Part shown: piece by piece, positions 20,643-31,589 of the stretch
Layout of the letters: each line of letters starts with the position of its first letter
Position numbering within the stretch: position 1 is the first letter of the stretch
Assembly: GCA_902634455.1 (NCBI GenBank)
Contig: CACPKQ010000001.1
Location: 1-64,000 of the forward strand
Direction of reading: 5' to 3'
DNA from: an uncultured Pelagibacteraceae bacterium
Lineage (GTDB): Bacteria; Pseudomonadota; Alphaproteobacteria; Pelagibacterales; Pelagibacteraceae
Length of the DNA stretch: 64,000 bases
Translations under genes and position numbers: made by a program
The notes under the pieces: model-generated
The model's input: only the letters and a program-made list of their open reading frames with translations
What the model was told of the DNA's origin: nothing
Database searches by the model: none

Positions 20643-21277
20643 TTTTTTTGTAAATTTGAAATTTTTATCAACAATGATTCATTATTTGTTAAACTTTTTT
20701 TTTCCTCGTAATCAAATTTCCACTTCTTTGTTGCCTGTTTTAAAATTTCTTTTCCGCTTTTCCCTAAAAATAAAATTATATATTTAAATTTTTTAAAATT
20801 CTTTGACGCAATTTCAAAAATAACTGGCAAAGGTTTGAATGCTCTCGAAATTATGATATCCGTTTGCAAATTTTTTTGTTCAAAAATATTTTTTTGATGA
20901 ATTACTGTGTTTAATTTAAATTTTTTTGACATATCTTTTAAGAAATTGCTTTTATGATAACTTTTTTCGTAGAAAATCACTTTAAATACTGGTTTTTTTG
21001 CTTTCATCAAAATAGCTAGAACTATGCCAGGAAGGCCTGCACCAGACCCAAGATCAGTACATACTTTAACATCATTTTTATCAATAAAATCAATTGTTTG
21101 TGCACTATCGATAATATGCCTTGTTTTTATTGATTTTTCTGTACTTGAACTTATTAAATTTATGTCTTTATTTTTTCTTAAAATCGATAAACTATATTTA
21201 TTAAGTTCATCTAAAGTTTCACGTGAAACATTTTTTATTCCAAGTTCTGAGTTTTTTATAAAATTCGAATCAATCAA
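20639..21277 (-). CDS. rsmG: 16S rRNA (guanine527-N7)-methyltransferase RsmG (GidB)
   Basis: [43 protein letters not shown]. Confidence 0.95.
   Translation of the reverse strand: MIDSNFIKNSELGIKNVSRETLDELNKYSLSILRKNKDINLISSSTEKSIKTRHIIDSAQTIDFIDKNDVKVCTDLGSGAGLPGIVLAILMKAKKPVFKVIFYEKSYHKSNFLKDMSKKFKLNTVIHQKNIFEQKNLQTDIIISRAFKPLPVIFEIASKNFKKFKYIILFLGKSGKEILKQATKKWKFDYEEKKSLTNNESLLIKISNLQKK
21215..21230. promoter_or_regulatory. parS: parS centromere-like site (ParB binding), inside rsmG
   Basis: AGTTTCACGTGAAACA is 15/16 identical to canonical TGTTTCACGTGAAACA; within 2.5 kb of parB. Confidence 0.9.
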
Positions 21278-23145
21278 GCTATATGCTTAATAGACTTTCT
21301 TTTAAGATGAGACAACAAAATATATACAGCTGCTGGGGTAATTCCATCTATTCTTAATGCTTGACCCATAGTTTTAGGCCTAATTTTCTTAAATTTTGAC
21401 TTAACTTCGTTAGAAAGTCCAGAAAATATATCATAGTCCATATTTTCAGGTATAATAAGATTTTCATCTCTTTTGAAGGCTAAAATATCTGCATTTTGCT
21501 TCTTTAGGTATCCTCTATAGTGAGAATTGATCTCCAATTGCTCATCTATTTCATTTGAAATATGCTTAATTTCAGGCCAAATTTCACGTATTTTATGCAT
21601 ATTTACTGATTTTTGTGCTAATATTTGGTTAGCATTACGACTAACACCATCTTTAGCAATATTTACACCAAATTTAGCAACTTTTGAAGGGGTAATAGTT
21701 AATTTATCCATTTTATCTTGGGTTTTTTTAAGATGAAAATGCTTCTCTTTATATACGCGTTTTCTTTCATCAAGCACTAAACCTATATTTATTCCTTTTT
21801 GAGTAAGTCTAATATCAGCATTGTCAGATCTTAAAGAAAGTCTATATTCTGCCCTAGAAGTAAACATTCTATATGGTTCAGCAACTCCTTTTGTGACAAG
21901 ATCATCAATCATTACTCCAATGTATGCCTCGGATCTGTCAAGAATAAATGGCTCATGACCCTTAAATGAAAGGGCTGAATTAATTCCAGCTATAATTCCT
22001 TGAGCAGCTGCTTCCTCATATCCTGTAGTTCCATTGATTTGACCCGCTAGATATAAATTTTTAATTTTTTTAGTTTCTAAAGTCAAAAATAACTCTCTAG
22101 GGTCTACAAAATCATACTCAATAGCATACCCGGGTCTTAATATTTTAACATTCTCTAAACCATTGATTTTACTACATATTTCTTGCTGAACCTCCTCGGG
22201 AAGTGATGTAGAAATACCATTTGGATAGATTGTACAATCATTTAGTCCCTCGGGCTCTAAAAATATTTGATGCTTTTGTTTGTCGGCAAATTTAACAATT
22301 TTATCCTCTATTGATGGACAGTATCTTGGACCAATTCCTTGGATGCTTCCTGAGTACATGGCGCTTCGTTTTATATTTTTTGAAATAATCTTATGGACTG
22401 ACTCATTTGTATAAGTCATCCGACATGTAATTTGTTTGTTTAAATTTTTTTTAGTTAAGAAGGAAAAAAAATATGGATCATCATCTGCAAACTGTTCTTC
22501 TAAATTATTAAAATTAATTGTTCTAGAATCCAATCTTGGAGGTGTGCCTGTCTTAAGTCTTCCAATTTTAAATTCAAATTTCTTTAGTTGCTCACTTAAT
22601 CCTGTAGTAGGTTTTTCATTGTATCTACCAGCTGGGGTTTGTTTTTCTCCCATATGTATTAAGCCATTCAAAAAAGTGCCTGTTGTTAATATTAGCTTAG
22701 ATGTTTTAATTATTTTTCCAGACTGTGTTATAAACCCTTTTACACTACTTTTTTCAAATATAAACTCAATTACAGGGTCCGAAAAAATGCTTAAATTACA
22801 ATAGTTTACAAGTTTTTCTTGCATAAATTTTTTATATAACGATCTATCGCTTTGAGTTCTAGGACCTCTAACTGCTGGCCCTCTACTTCTATTTAACAGT
22901 CTAAATTGAATACCTGATTTATCTGCTACATCGCCCATAACTCCATCTAATGCATCTATTTCTCTTACTAAATGGCCTTTACCCAAACCACCAATAGCTG
23001 GATTGCAGGACATTTCTCCAATAGTTTCTATTTTGTTTGTAAATAAGGCTGTATTAACTCCTAAACGTGCTGCTGCAGTAGCTGCTTCACATCCAGCATG
23101 TCCTCCCCCAATCACTACAATATCAAATATGAAATCATTTTTCAT
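21274..23145 (-). CDS. mnmG: tRNA uridine-5-carboxymethylaminomethyl modification enzyme MnmG (GidA)
   Basis: [79 protein letters not shown]. Confidence 0.98.
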   Translation of the reverse strand: MKNDFIFDIVVIGGGHAGCEAATAAARLGVNTALFTNKIETIGEMSCNPAIGGLGKGHLVREIDALDGVMGDVADKSGIQFRLLNRSRGPAVRGPRTQSDRSLYKKFMQEKLVNYCNLSIFSDPVIEFIFEKSSVKGFITQSGKIIKTSKLILTTGTFLNGLIHMGEKQTPAGRYNEKPTTGLSEQLKKFEFKIGRLKTGTPPRLDSRTINFNNLEEQFADDDPYFFSFLTKKNLNKQITCRMTYTNESVHKIISKNIKRSAMYSGSIQGIGPRYCPSIEDKIVKFADKQKHQIFLEPEGLNDCTIYPNGISTSLPEEVQQEICSKINGLENVKILRPGYAIEYDFVDPRELFLTLETKKIKNLYLAGQINGTTGYEEAAAQGIIAGINSALSFKGHEPFILDRSEAYIGVMIDDLVTKGVAEPYRMFTSRAEYRLSLRSDNADIRLTQKGINIGLVLDERKRVYKEKHFHLKKTQDKMDKLTITPSKVAKFGVNIAKDGVSRNANQILAQKSVNMHKIREIWPEIKHISNEIDEQLEINSHYRGYLKKQNADILAFKRDENLIIPENMDYDIFSGLSNEVKSKFKKIRPKTMGQALRIDGITPAAVYILLSHLKRKSIKHIA

Positions 23146-23221
23146 AGTTATAATTTATAATTGATATATTTTTTTACAAGATATCAGTTAATAATTGATT
23201 AAAAACTCATAAAATTAAGGA

Positions 23222-24553
23222 TTATTTGCCTATACAAAAATCATTAAAAATTGACCCTAATATTTCCTCAACATCAACTTTTCCTACTATCATGCCTAAG
23301 TGACGAGTAGCTAATCTAAGGTCCTCTGCTGCTTTGTCAAACTCCTCTAATTTATTTTGTTTTTTAAAATTTTCTAAATAACTTACACACTGTTGTAAAT
23401 GTTGCCTGTGTCTTTCTCTTGTAATTAAAACATCCTCAGCATTAATGAACTGATTTTTTAATCTTTTTTTTACTTCTGAAATTAATTGATCAAGATTTTT
23501 TTCATTTTTTAATGATATATAAATTGGATCATATTTTCTAAATTCATCAATTCTTTTTTCAATATCAAGATCTGATTTATTAATTACTAATATTGATTTG
23601 TTTGACATTAGATTCTTCAAAAAGCTAGTAAAATCAACACTTTTTTCTTCTATTACAACTATATTCAAATCAGCATCTTCTGCTCTTTTAAGCGCTAATT
23701 TGATGCCTTTTTTTTCTATCTCATTCTTTGATTCTCTAATACCTGCTGTATCAGAAACTACCACTGGCAAACCATCAATATTTAAATGAGTTTCAATAAC
23801 ATCTCTTGTTGTTCCGGCAATCTCAGAGACTATTGCAACTTCTCTTCTAGATAAATAATTAATTAAACTTGATTTTCCTGCATTAGCTGGTCCAACTATA
23901 GCTATTTTAAAACCTTCTCTAATTCTTTCACCTACTTTTTGATCATTTAAAATACTTTGAATTTCTATTTTAATTTTTTCAGTTTCTTTTTTTATATCTA
24001 TTAAGATATCATTAGGAAGATCCTCTTCAGGAAAATCAATTTTTGCTTCTACATTAGATAATAATTTTAATAAACGATCTCTCCAAGAATTAAATTTGCT
24101 TGAGGTTTTTCCAGACATAATTTTTATAGCCTGTTTTCTTTGAATTTCTGTTTCTGATGAAACCAAATCTGCTATACTCTCTGCTTTTAATAAATTTATT
24201 TTCCCATTTTGAAATGCTATTTTTGTGAATTCCCCAGGTTCGGCTAGTCTACAATTTTGAATTTTAGAAATAGAGCTGTGAATTGCTTCAATAACTGATC
24301 TGCTTCCATGAACATGAATTTCAGCCATATCTTCACCTGTGTAGCTCTGAGGGCCTGGAAACCATATAATTATTCCTTCGTCAATCAGTTCATTTGAATT
24401 GATTTTATTGATTTTTTTAAGTGTAGCTACTCTACTTTTGGGGAAATTGCCCTTGGTAAGCTTTGAAATAACTGTTTTTGCATCCTGGCCAGAAATTCTT
24501 ATAATTGCCACTCCTGATACACCAGGGCCCGAAGATAAAGCATAAATAGTCAT
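23222..24553 (-). CDS. mnmE: tRNA modification GTPase MnmE
   Basis: GPANAGKSSLIN, DTAGIRES, C-terminal FNDFCIGK. Confidence 0.98.
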   Translation of the reverse strand: MTIYALSSGPGVSGVAIIRISGQDAKTVISKLTKGNFPKSRVATLKKINKINSNELIDEGIIIWFPGPQSYTGEDMAEIHVHGSRSVIEAIHSSISKIQNCRLAEPGEFTKIAFQNGKINLLKAESIADLVSSETEIQRKQAIKIMSGKTSSKFNSWRDRLLKLLSNVEAKIDFPEEDLPNDILIDIKKETEKIKIEIQSILNDQKVGERIREGFKIAIVGPANAGKSSLINYLSRREVAIVSEIAGTTRDVIETHLNIDGLPVVVSDTAGIRESKNEIEKKGIKLALKRAEDADLNIVVIEEKSVDFTSFLKNLMSNKSILVINKSDLDIEKRIDEFRKYDPIYISLKNEKNLDQLISEVKKRLKNQFINAEDVLITRERHRQHLQQCVSYLENFKKQNKLEEFDKAAEDLRLATRHLGMIVGKVDVEEILGSIFNDFCIGK

Positions 24554-24599
24554 AAAATAAGTATATATAAAATATATTTTTTTATTATATATTTTTTTA

Positions 24600-25427
24600 A
24601 TGATTATATGGCTTGCATCTTATCCAAAAAGTGGCAACACATGGATAAGAGCATTATTAACAACTCTATTGTACTCGAAAGATAGTAAATGTAATTTTAA
24701 AAACCTATCATTAATTGAGCAATATCCTAAAAGAAAACATTACGAAGATTTTATAAATAATTTTCAAGATTTTAATCAAATAAAAAAAGCATGGATAGCT
24801 TCCCAAGATAAAATAAATGTAGATCAAAAATTAAAAATACTTAAAACTCATCACGTAAATTGCAAAATTGGTCAATATCCTTTTACAAGTAAAAGTAATA
24901 CCTTAGGAGTTATTCATATTGTTAGAGATCCTAGAAATGTAGTAACTTCAATTAAAAATCACTTCTCAAAAGGTGATTATACTGAAGCATTAAAGTTTAT
25001 TACAAATGAAAATAAAGTTATTACAAATGACTGGGATGTTTCAACTCTTATTAGCTCTTGGAAAACCAATTATATTTCATGGAAAGCTGTTAATGAAAAT
25101 TATTTGCTGATTAAATATGAAGATTTATTATTAAATTTAGAAAAAGAGTTTATTAAAATAATAAATTTTTTAGGTAAATTTGAACAAATAAACTTTGAAA
25201 AAAATAAAATAAAAGAAGCTATATCTTCTTCTTCATTTGAAAATTTTAAAAAAATGGAAAAAGACGGTTCATTTAAAGAAAGTGCTACAAATAAAGATAC
25301 GGGTGGGAAAAAAAAATTTTTTTATTTAGGTCCTAATAACGATTGGAAAAAACTTTTAGATAATAATATTAGACAAGAAATAGAAAAAAAATTTAAAAAT
25401 GAAATGCAATACCTAGGTTATTTATGA
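24600..25427 (+). CDS. Sulfotransferase-domain protein
   Basis: [24 protein letters not shown] 5'-PSB loop; [19 protein letters not shown] 3'-PB motif. Confidence 0.9.
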   Translation: MIIWLASYPKSGNTWIRALLTTLLYSKDSKCNFKNLSLIEQYPKRKHYEDFINNFQDFNQIKKAWIASQDKINVDQKLKILKTHHVNCKIGQYPFTSKSNTLGVIHIVRDPRNVVTSIKNHFSKGDYTEALKFITNENKVITNDWDVSTLISSWKTNYISWKAVNENYLLIKYEDLLLNLEKEFIKIINFLGKFEQINFEKNKIKEAISSSSFENFKKMEKDGSFKESATNKDTGGKKKFFYLGPNNDWKKLLDNNIRQEIEKKFKNEMQYLGYL

Positions 25428-26693
25428 AGGTTTATTCATTGAATTAAAAAATTCTGCATTATTTTTAGTATTTTTTAATTTAGAGTTAATAAATTCAATT
25501 GCATCCATAGATCCCATGGGTGCTATAATTCTTCTTAAAACATTCATTTTTTGAAGGTCATTTTTTTCAAATATTAATTCTTCTCTTCTTGTTCCTGATT
25601 TAGTTATATCCATTGCAGGGAAAATTCTTTTTTCTGATATTTTTCTATCTAGTATAGTTTCGCTATTTCCTGTTCCTTTGAATTCTTCAAATATTACTTC
25701 ATCCATCCTACTTCCAGTGTCAATTAAAGCAGTTGCAATTATTGTTAGTGATCCACCTTCTTCAATATTTCTTGCAGCACCAAAAAATCTTTTTGGTCTT
25801 TGCAAAGCATTTGCATCAACACCACCAGTTAAAACTTTTCCTGAACTTGGTACTACTGCATTGTAAGCTCTTCCTAGTCTTGTTATTGAATCCAATAAAA
25901 TAACCACATCTTTTTTATGTTCTGTTAATCTTTTCGCTTTTTCAATAACCATTTCAGCTACAGCTACATGCCTTTGGGCTGGTTCATCAAATGTTGAGCT
26001 AATTACTTCCCCTTTAACTGTTCTTTGCATATCTGTTACTTCTTCTGGTCTTTCATCAATTAAAAGTACCATTAAATAACATTCGGGATGATTTGCAGTT
26101 ATAGAATTTGCAATACTTTGTAATATCATTGTTTTACCTGCCTTGGGCGGAGATATAATTAATGATCTTTGACCTTTGCCAATTGGACTTACAAGATCTA
26201 TTAAACGTGGAGTTAAGTCAGGTTTTTTTTCAACTTTAGTTGTTTCAACTTCCATTACTAATTGTTTATTTGGATAAAGGGGAGTTAAGTTATCAAAAGC
26301 AATTTTATGTTTTGATTTGTCGGAATCTTCAAAATTAATTTTACTTACTTGCAAAAGTGCAAAATATCTTTCGCTTTCTTTTGGAGCTCTTACAGGTCCT
26401 TCTACCGTATCTCCCGTCCTTAAACCAAATCTTCTAATCTGGCTTGGACTAATATAGATATCATCAGGTCCTGGAAGATAATTAGACTCAATTGCTCTTA
26501 AAAACCCAAATCCATCTTGTAATAATTGTAATACTCCACCACCAGTTATTTCCTCTCCTTTTTCTGCAAGTTTTTTAAGTATAGCAAATAGAATTTCTTG
26601 TTTTCTTAAAGTGCTGGCATTTTCGATCCCAAGCTTCTCTGCCTCTGCAATTAAATTTTCTGAAGTTTTATTTTTTAATTCTTGTATATTCAT
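25422..26693 (-). CDS. rho: Transcription termination factor Rho
   Basis: [45 protein letters not shown]. Confidence 0.98.
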   Translation of the reverse strand: MNIQELKNKTSENLIAEAEKLGIENASTLRKQEILFAILKKLAEKGEEITGGGVLQLLQDGFGFLRAIESNYLPGPDDIYISPSQIRRFGLRTGDTVEGPVRAPKESERYFALLQVSKINFEDSDKSKHKIAFDNLTPLYPNKQLVMEVETTKVEKKPDLTPRLIDLVSPIGKGQRSLIISPPKAGKTMILQSIANSITANHPECYLMVLLIDERPEEVTDMQRTVKGEVISSTFDEPAQRHVAVAEMVIEKAKRLTEHKKDVVILLDSITRLGRAYNAVVPSSGKVLTGGVDANALQRPKRFFGAARNIEEGGSLTIIATALIDTGSRMDEVIFEEFKGTGNSETILDRKISEKRIFPAMDITKSGTRREELIFEKNDLQKMNVLRRIIAPMGSMDAIEFINSKLKNTKNNAEFFNSMNKPS

Positions 26694-26754
26694 GTTTGGG
26701 GATTTCTTTTTGTTAGATATATATAATATATATACTAATAATAATAATTCAACC

Positions 26755-27189
26755 CTAGATTGGCTTAAAAATTACCACAAAAACGATCAAAATAAGCAAT
26801 ACAGTTGGTATTTCATTAATTATTCTAAAGAATCTAGATGATCTTTTATTCGTGTTTTCTTTAAGGTTTTTTAAACAAATACCCAGATAAAAATGATAAA
26901 TTGTTAATAATACCACAAATAATAATTTTAATTGTAACCATAATAAAGATATGTTTGAAAAATCAATTATAGAAATTAGCAGCAAACCAAAAATCCAAGA
27001 AAGTATCATTGCTGGATACATAATATAGAAATAAAGCTTTCTCTCCATTGTAAAAAATATTTCTACTGTTTGGTTTTTTTCTATATTTTCAACATGGTAT
27101 ACAAAAATTCTTGGAAGATATAAAAGTCCAGCCATCCAAGAAATTACTGCGATTAAATGTAAAGATTTAAAAAAAAGATATAAATTCAT
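26755..27189 (-). CDS. hemJ: HemJ-type protoporphyrinogen IX oxidase
   Basis: [25 protein letters not shown]; polytopic 144 aa; next to hemH-hemE. Confidence 0.85.
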   Translation of the reverse strand: MNLYLFFKSLHLIAVISWMAGLLYLPRIFVYHVENIEKNQTVEIFFTMERKLYFYIMYPAMILSWIFGLLLISIIDFSNISLLWLQLKLLFVVLLTIYHFYLGICLKNLKENTNKRSSRFFRIINEIPTVLLILIVFVVIFKPI

Positions 27190-27196
27190 TTTATTT

Positions 27197-28222
27197 TTAA
27201 TTGCAAGGACATTTATTAAAATTAGATGGGCATTGAGTTTTTGGGGGATAAATATCGTTTTTAAATTTATAAATTTCTTTATTTAAAATTAATTCTGACA
27301 TACTTTTTATATAATTTTCATTTATTCCTATTGCTGGTACCCTTGAATAGTTCTTGCAGCCATTTTCTTCTGCTATTTTTTTATATTCAATATCTAGTTC
27401 AACCAGTGTTTCGGAGTGTTCTGATACGAAAGCTATTGGCACTATTATAATATTTTTTCCTAATTTAGAATTTTCAATAATTGTGTCATCAGTAGAAGGT
27501 CCTATCCATTTTAAAGGTCCTACTCTGCTTTGATAACTAAGAGTATAATCAAGATTTCTAATGTTCATTTTTTTTACTATAGTTTTAACAGTTTGTTCAA
27601 TTTGCCATTGGTAAGGATCGCCATTTTTAATATTTTTTTCTGGAAGTCCATGAGCAGAAAAAATTAACTTTTCATTTATATTTTTTCCTATTTTATTCTT
27701 TATTTCTTCTATGTGTGCATTAACAAAATTTTCATCTGTAGGATAACAACATATTGTACTTGTTTTTACTTTATAATTATATTTTATACATATGTCTTTC
27801 CATTCCTTTATTGAAGATCCAGATGTAGATGCAGAAAACTGGGGATAAAGAGGCATTAATATTACCTCGTCAGGATTATAAAATTTTATTTCACTAATAA
27901 CATTTTCCGCTCTTGGATGCCAACACCTCATTACAACAAAGCATTTATATAAATCTTTATTTTTATTTTGATTCAATTTTTTTTCTAGTGCATCAGATTG
28001 GTCTCTGGTTAATTTCAAAATAGGAGAAGATCCACCTAATTCTTCATAAATTTTCTTTGCAATTGGAGTTCTTTTTTTTGAAATTATTTTTGCCAAAGGA
28101 TATCTAAATAACTTAGGTAAATTTATTATCGCCGGATCATAAAATAAATTAAATAAAAAAGGTTCAACACTATCTAATTTATCAGGACCGCCCAAATTAA
28201 ATAAAATTACAGCTTTTTTCAC
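27197..28222 (-). CDS. hemH: Ferrochelatase
   Basis: ILFNLGGPD, PLYPQFSASTSGS, LIFSAHGLPEK, VPIAFVSEHSETLVELD. Confidence 0.96.
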   Translation of the reverse strand: MKKAVILFNLGGPDKLDSVEPFLFNLFYDPAIINLPKLFRYPLAKIISKKRTPIAKKIYEELGGSSPILKLTRDQSDALEKKLNQNKNKDLYKCFVVMRCWHPRAENVISEIKFYNPDEVILMPLYPQFSASTSGSSIKEWKDICIKYNYKVKTSTICCYPTDENFVNAHIEEIKNKIGKNINEKLIFSAHGLPEKNIKNGDPYQWQIEQTVKTIVKKMNIRNLDYTLSYQSRVGPLKWIGPSTDDTIIENSKLGKNIIIVPIAFVSEHSETLVELDIEYKKIAEENGCKNYSRVPAIGINENYIKSMSELILNKEIYKFKNDIYPPKTQCPSNFNKCPCN

Positions 28223-29233
28223 TTAGTAGTCCTTTACAAGTTTTACCAAATAATCAACCATCAAAGGATCGGTTTCAGGTAAAATTCCGTGTCCTAAATT
28301 AAATATATATGGAAGATCATTAAAAATATTTAAATATTTTGTCGCCTCTCTTTTTATTTGATCTTTATCACCAAGTAAAAATTTAGGGTCAAGGCCTCCT
28401 TGGATTGGAATGTTGATTTCTTTTGAAATAGTTTTTGGATCTACATCATAATCAATACTAATTACATCAGGTTTAACATCTTCGCAAAAGCGTTTATAAT
28501 TTTTAATTTTCCTTGGAAAACATATCGCTGGAATACCAAGTTTTTTTGTGTGATTAACTAACTCCCTATTAGGTAAATAAATATATTTTTCTAAAAATTT
28601 ATCTTCATTTACTAAACCTGCCCAACTATCAAAAATTTGTATTATAGTTGCACCACTATTAACTTGATTTGTAATATGAATTTTTAAAAATTTAATTATT
28701 ATAGAAATTAAATTTGATACTAACTCATCTTTACTTTGATCAGAAATGAAGTTTTTAAAATCTTTTTTTGGAGATTCTTTATTTAATATATAAACTAAGA
28801 TTGTCCATGGCGCTCCTACAAAACCTATTAAATCTTTTTTATTAATTAATTTATTTTTAGAAGTAATATTTATTGACTTATATATAGGAGATAATTTACT
28901 AGAAAAACTTTTTTCACTAATTGTTAAAAAATTATTTAAATTTACTTCACCGAGCATAGGTCCAAAATTTTTTTTAAATTCAACTTTTTGACCAAGACCA
29001 TAGGGTAGCATTAAAATATCAGAAAAAATAATTGCAGCATCTAGTTGAAATCTTTTAAGTGGTTGTAATGTTATTTCAGGTGTTAAATTTTCATTCAAAC
29101 ATAGTTTTATAAAATCAGGATTTTTTTTTCTTATTTCTCTAAATTCAGGTAAATATCTTCCAGCTTGTCTCATAAACCATATAGGCTTACTTTTTGTATT
29201 ATTTTCCTTTATACATTTTAAAATTGGACTCAT
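28223..29233 (-). CDS. hemE: Uroporphyrinogen decarboxylase
   Basis: PIWFMRQAGRYLPEFRE, IIFSDILMLPYGLG, FVGAPWTILVY, IFDSWAGL, NLGHGILPETDP. Confidence 0.97.
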   Translation of the reverse strand: MSPILKCIKENNTKSKPIWFMRQAGRYLPEFREIRKKNPDFIKLCLNENLTPEITLQPLKRFQLDAAIIFSDILMLPYGLGQKVEFKKNFGPMLGEVNLNNFLTISEKSFSSKLSPIYKSINITSKNKLINKKDLIGFVGAPWTILVYILNKESPKKDFKNFISDQSKDELVSNLISIIIKFLKIHITNQVNSGATIIQIFDSWAGLVNEDKFLEKYIYLPNRELVNHTKKLGIPAICFPRKIKNYKRFCEDVKPDVISIDYDVDPKTISKEINIPIQGGLDPKFLLGDKDQIKREATKYLNIFNDLPYIFNLGHGILPETDPLMVDYLVKLVKDY

Positions 29234-29517
29234 ATAAATAGTAATTATATTATTTATTTATTAGTTATATATTATGTGAATAACTATAATTATTTATAAC
29301 TAACATTTTACTAACTTTTTATTAACAATTTTAACAGTAAAAAAAATCAAATATATACTGCAATTTCTATCATATTAAATTTAATAAAAAATTGTGTATA
29401 TTTGTTTTAAACATGTTTAATTATGTTTATAAAAACAATGTTTTTCATAGGAAAAAGTAATAATAAAAAGTTATTAAATATTTAGCTGACTTATTTTAAG
29501 TTACAAACATTATATAC
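29234..29517. other. Candidate chromosomal replication origin (oriC)
   Basis: Very AT-rich 284-bp gap between divergent hemE and the PPDK-regulator gene, the oriC context described in Caulobacter/Rickettsia; consensus DnaA box TGTGAATAA at 29275-29283; near-match TGTGTATAT at 29393-29401; gene strand polarity switches here. Confidence 0.7.
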
Positions 29518-30342
29518 ATGACTACTACTCATCAAATTTATTTAATTTCTGACTCAACGGGAGAAACTATAGATAGAATATTTTTAGCTCTCAAAGCGCA
29601 ATTTAAAACTTTTAAATGTGAAGACCATCAGTTTTCTTTCACAAGAACTGAAAATCAAATAATTCAAATTTTAGAATTAGCCCAAAAAAAAAATAACGTT
29701 ATTATATTATATACAATTGTTGATAGCAGACTTGCTAAATTTTTAGAAGATGAAGCGCAAAAGATTAAGATACCATGTTTTGGAGTTTTAATAGATTTAA
29801 TATCAAATTTTTCAAAACTTATTAATGAAAAAGCATCTCACATACCTAGCGGACAACATGTTTTGGATGATGAATATTATAATAGAATAGAGGCAATACA
29901 ATTTACTATGAATCACGATGATGGAAAATCAATTAATGATATAAATAAATCTGATATAATTCTTCTTGGAGCTAGTCGTACCAGCAAAACCCCTACATCT
30001 ATTTATTTAGCTAATAGAGGCTTTAAAACTTCTAATATTCCATTAGTTAACGAAAACTCAATTCCCAAAATATTAAAAGAAAAATCTCTGACAATTTGTA
30101 TAGTTGGATTAACAACAGAACCTGAAAGATTAATAGATGTTAGAAGAAATAGAATGAAATCATTAAAAGAAAGTCATGGAACAGACTATACAAATTTAGA
30201 AAAAATTAAAAGAGAAATTGAAAATTCAAAAAAAACTTTTAAAAAATATAATTGGCCAATTGTTGATGTAACGAGAAAGTCTGTAGAGGAAACTGCCGCA
30301 TCAATTATAAAGATTTACGAAATAAAAAAAGGAAATGAATAA
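29518..30342 (+). CDS. Pyruvate,phosphate dikinase regulatory protein (DUF299 kinase/phosphorylase)
   Basis: IYLISDSTGETIDRI, YTIVDSRLAKFLEDE, ILLGASRTSKTPTSIYLANRG. Confidence 0.93.
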   Translation: MTTTHQIYLISDSTGETIDRIFLALKAQFKTFKCEDHQFSFTRTENQIIQILELAQKKNNVIILYTIVDSRLAKFLEDEAQKIKIPCFGVLIDLISNFSKLINEKASHIPSGQHVLDDEYYNRIEAIQFTMNHDDGKSINDINKSDIILLGASRTSKTPTSIYLANRGFKTSNIPLVNENSIPKILKEKSLTICIVGLTTEPERLIDVRRNRMKSLKESHGTDYTNLEKIKREIENSKKTFKKYNWPIVDVTRKSVEETAASIIKIYEIKKGNE

Positions 30343-30919
30343 TATTATTCTTGCTTCTAAAAGTGAAGTTAGAAGAAAAATTTTAGAAGAAAATGGTATA
30401 AAGTGTAAAGTATTGCCATCAAATGTTGATGAGGATTTTGTTAAAAATAGCTTATTAAAAGAAAAGATAACTCCAGAAATAATTTCAAAAAATTTAGCTG
30501 AATTAAAAGCTAACAAAATAAGTCAGAAGGAACCAAATAATATTGTTTTAGGAGCAGACAGCATTATAGATTTAAATGGTCAAATAATTTCTAAACCATC
30601 TAGTCGAGAAGAAGCTTTAAAAATTTTAAAAAAATTAAATGGAAAAACACACAATTTAATTAGCTCAGTTTGTATGTCTAAAAATGGATCTATGATATGG
30701 AATTTTACTGACAAAGCAGCTTTAACTATGAAAAAAATGTCTGATAAGGAAATTGTAGACTATTTAAAGAAAATAAAAGATGAGTCGTTATATGCTTACA
30801 ATGTTTATCAAATTGAAGGAGAAGGAAGATCTTTATTTTCTAAAATAGAAGGTGATGAAAATACAATTATGGGCTTACCAATTAAACAAATTAAGGAGTA
30901 TTTAAAAAATTATGAGTGA
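30335..30919 (+). CDS. maf: Maf-family nucleotide pyrophosphatase
   Basis: IILASKSEVRRKIL, VLGADSIIDLNGQIISKP, SLYAYNVYQIEGEG..FSKIEGDENTIMGLPI. Confidence 0.92.
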   Translation: MNNIILASKSEVRRKILEENGIKCKVLPSNVDEDFVKNSLLKEKITPEIISKNLAELKANKISQKEPNNIVLGADSIIDLNGQIISKPSSREEALKILKKLNGKTHNLISSVCMSKNGSMIWNFTDKAALTMKKMSDKEIVDYLKKIKDESLYAYNVYQIEGEGRSLFSKIEGDENTIMGLPIKQIKEYLKNYE

Positions 30920-31589
30920 AACAGTTTTAATTGTTGGGACTGGTTTAGGTTTAAGTGCTTCATTAGCACGCCTATGTTTTTCTAAAAAAATGAAAGTAAT
31001 TATGGCTTCTAGAAATATTGCAAAATTACAAGAATTAAAAAACGAAGTAAAAGGAGAAACTTTCGAATGTGATTCTAGCAGCAGAGAAAGTGTTTCAAAT
31101 CTTTTTAAACAATTAGATAAAACAGTAGGAACTCCCAATCTTGTTATCTACAATGCTTCATCCAGACCAAAGAAATCAAGTATTGTAGACCTAGATCCTA
31201 TTGAAACTCAAAAAGCTATTAATATTACTTGTTTTGGTGCTTTTTTAGTTGCACAAGAAGCTACAAAAAGAATGATTAAAAGAAAAAACGGAAGTATTTT
31301 TTTTACAGGTGCAACGGCTGGAATTAAAGGTTTTGCTAATTCATCAGCTTTTGCAATGGGTAAATTTGCTCTTAGAGGCTTAGCACAATCTCTTGCTAGA
31401 GAGCTACATCCAAAGGGCATTCACATTGCCCATTTTGTAATTGATGGAGTTATAGGCAAGGAGCCTAAGGGCGAGTATCAAGCAATGGATCCTGATCAAA
31501 TAGCAAAAACCTATCTTCAATTTCATCACCAAGATAAAAGTGTTTGGTCCTGGGAAGTTGAATTAAGAACTTCGGTAGAGAATTTTTAA
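30912..31589 (+). CDS. SDR-family protein with Phe replacing the catalytic Tyr
   Basis: VLIVGTGLGLSASLARLC; NGSIFFTGATAG; SSAFAMGKFALRGLAQSLARE (FxxxK). Confidence 0.88.
   Translation: MSETVLIVGTGLGLSASLARLCFSKKMKVIMASRNIAKLQELKNEVKGETFECDSSSRESVSNLFKQLDKTVGTPNLVIYNASSRPKKSSIVDLDPIETQKAINITCFGAFLVAQEATKRMIKRKNGSIFFTGATAGIKGFANSSAFAMGKFALRGLAQSLARELHPKGIHIAHFVIDGVIGKEPKGEYQAMDPDQIAKTYLQFHHQDKSVWSWEVELRTSVENF

Noticed and set aside
21575-21595. Second parS at AAATTTCACGTATTTT in mnmG
   Set aside because: Only one half-site matches; the other arm has several mismatches.
29234-29517. CtrA sites (TTAA-N7-TTAA) in the oriC candidate
   Set aside because: TTAACAATTTTAAC has spacing 5, not 7; no convincing match found.
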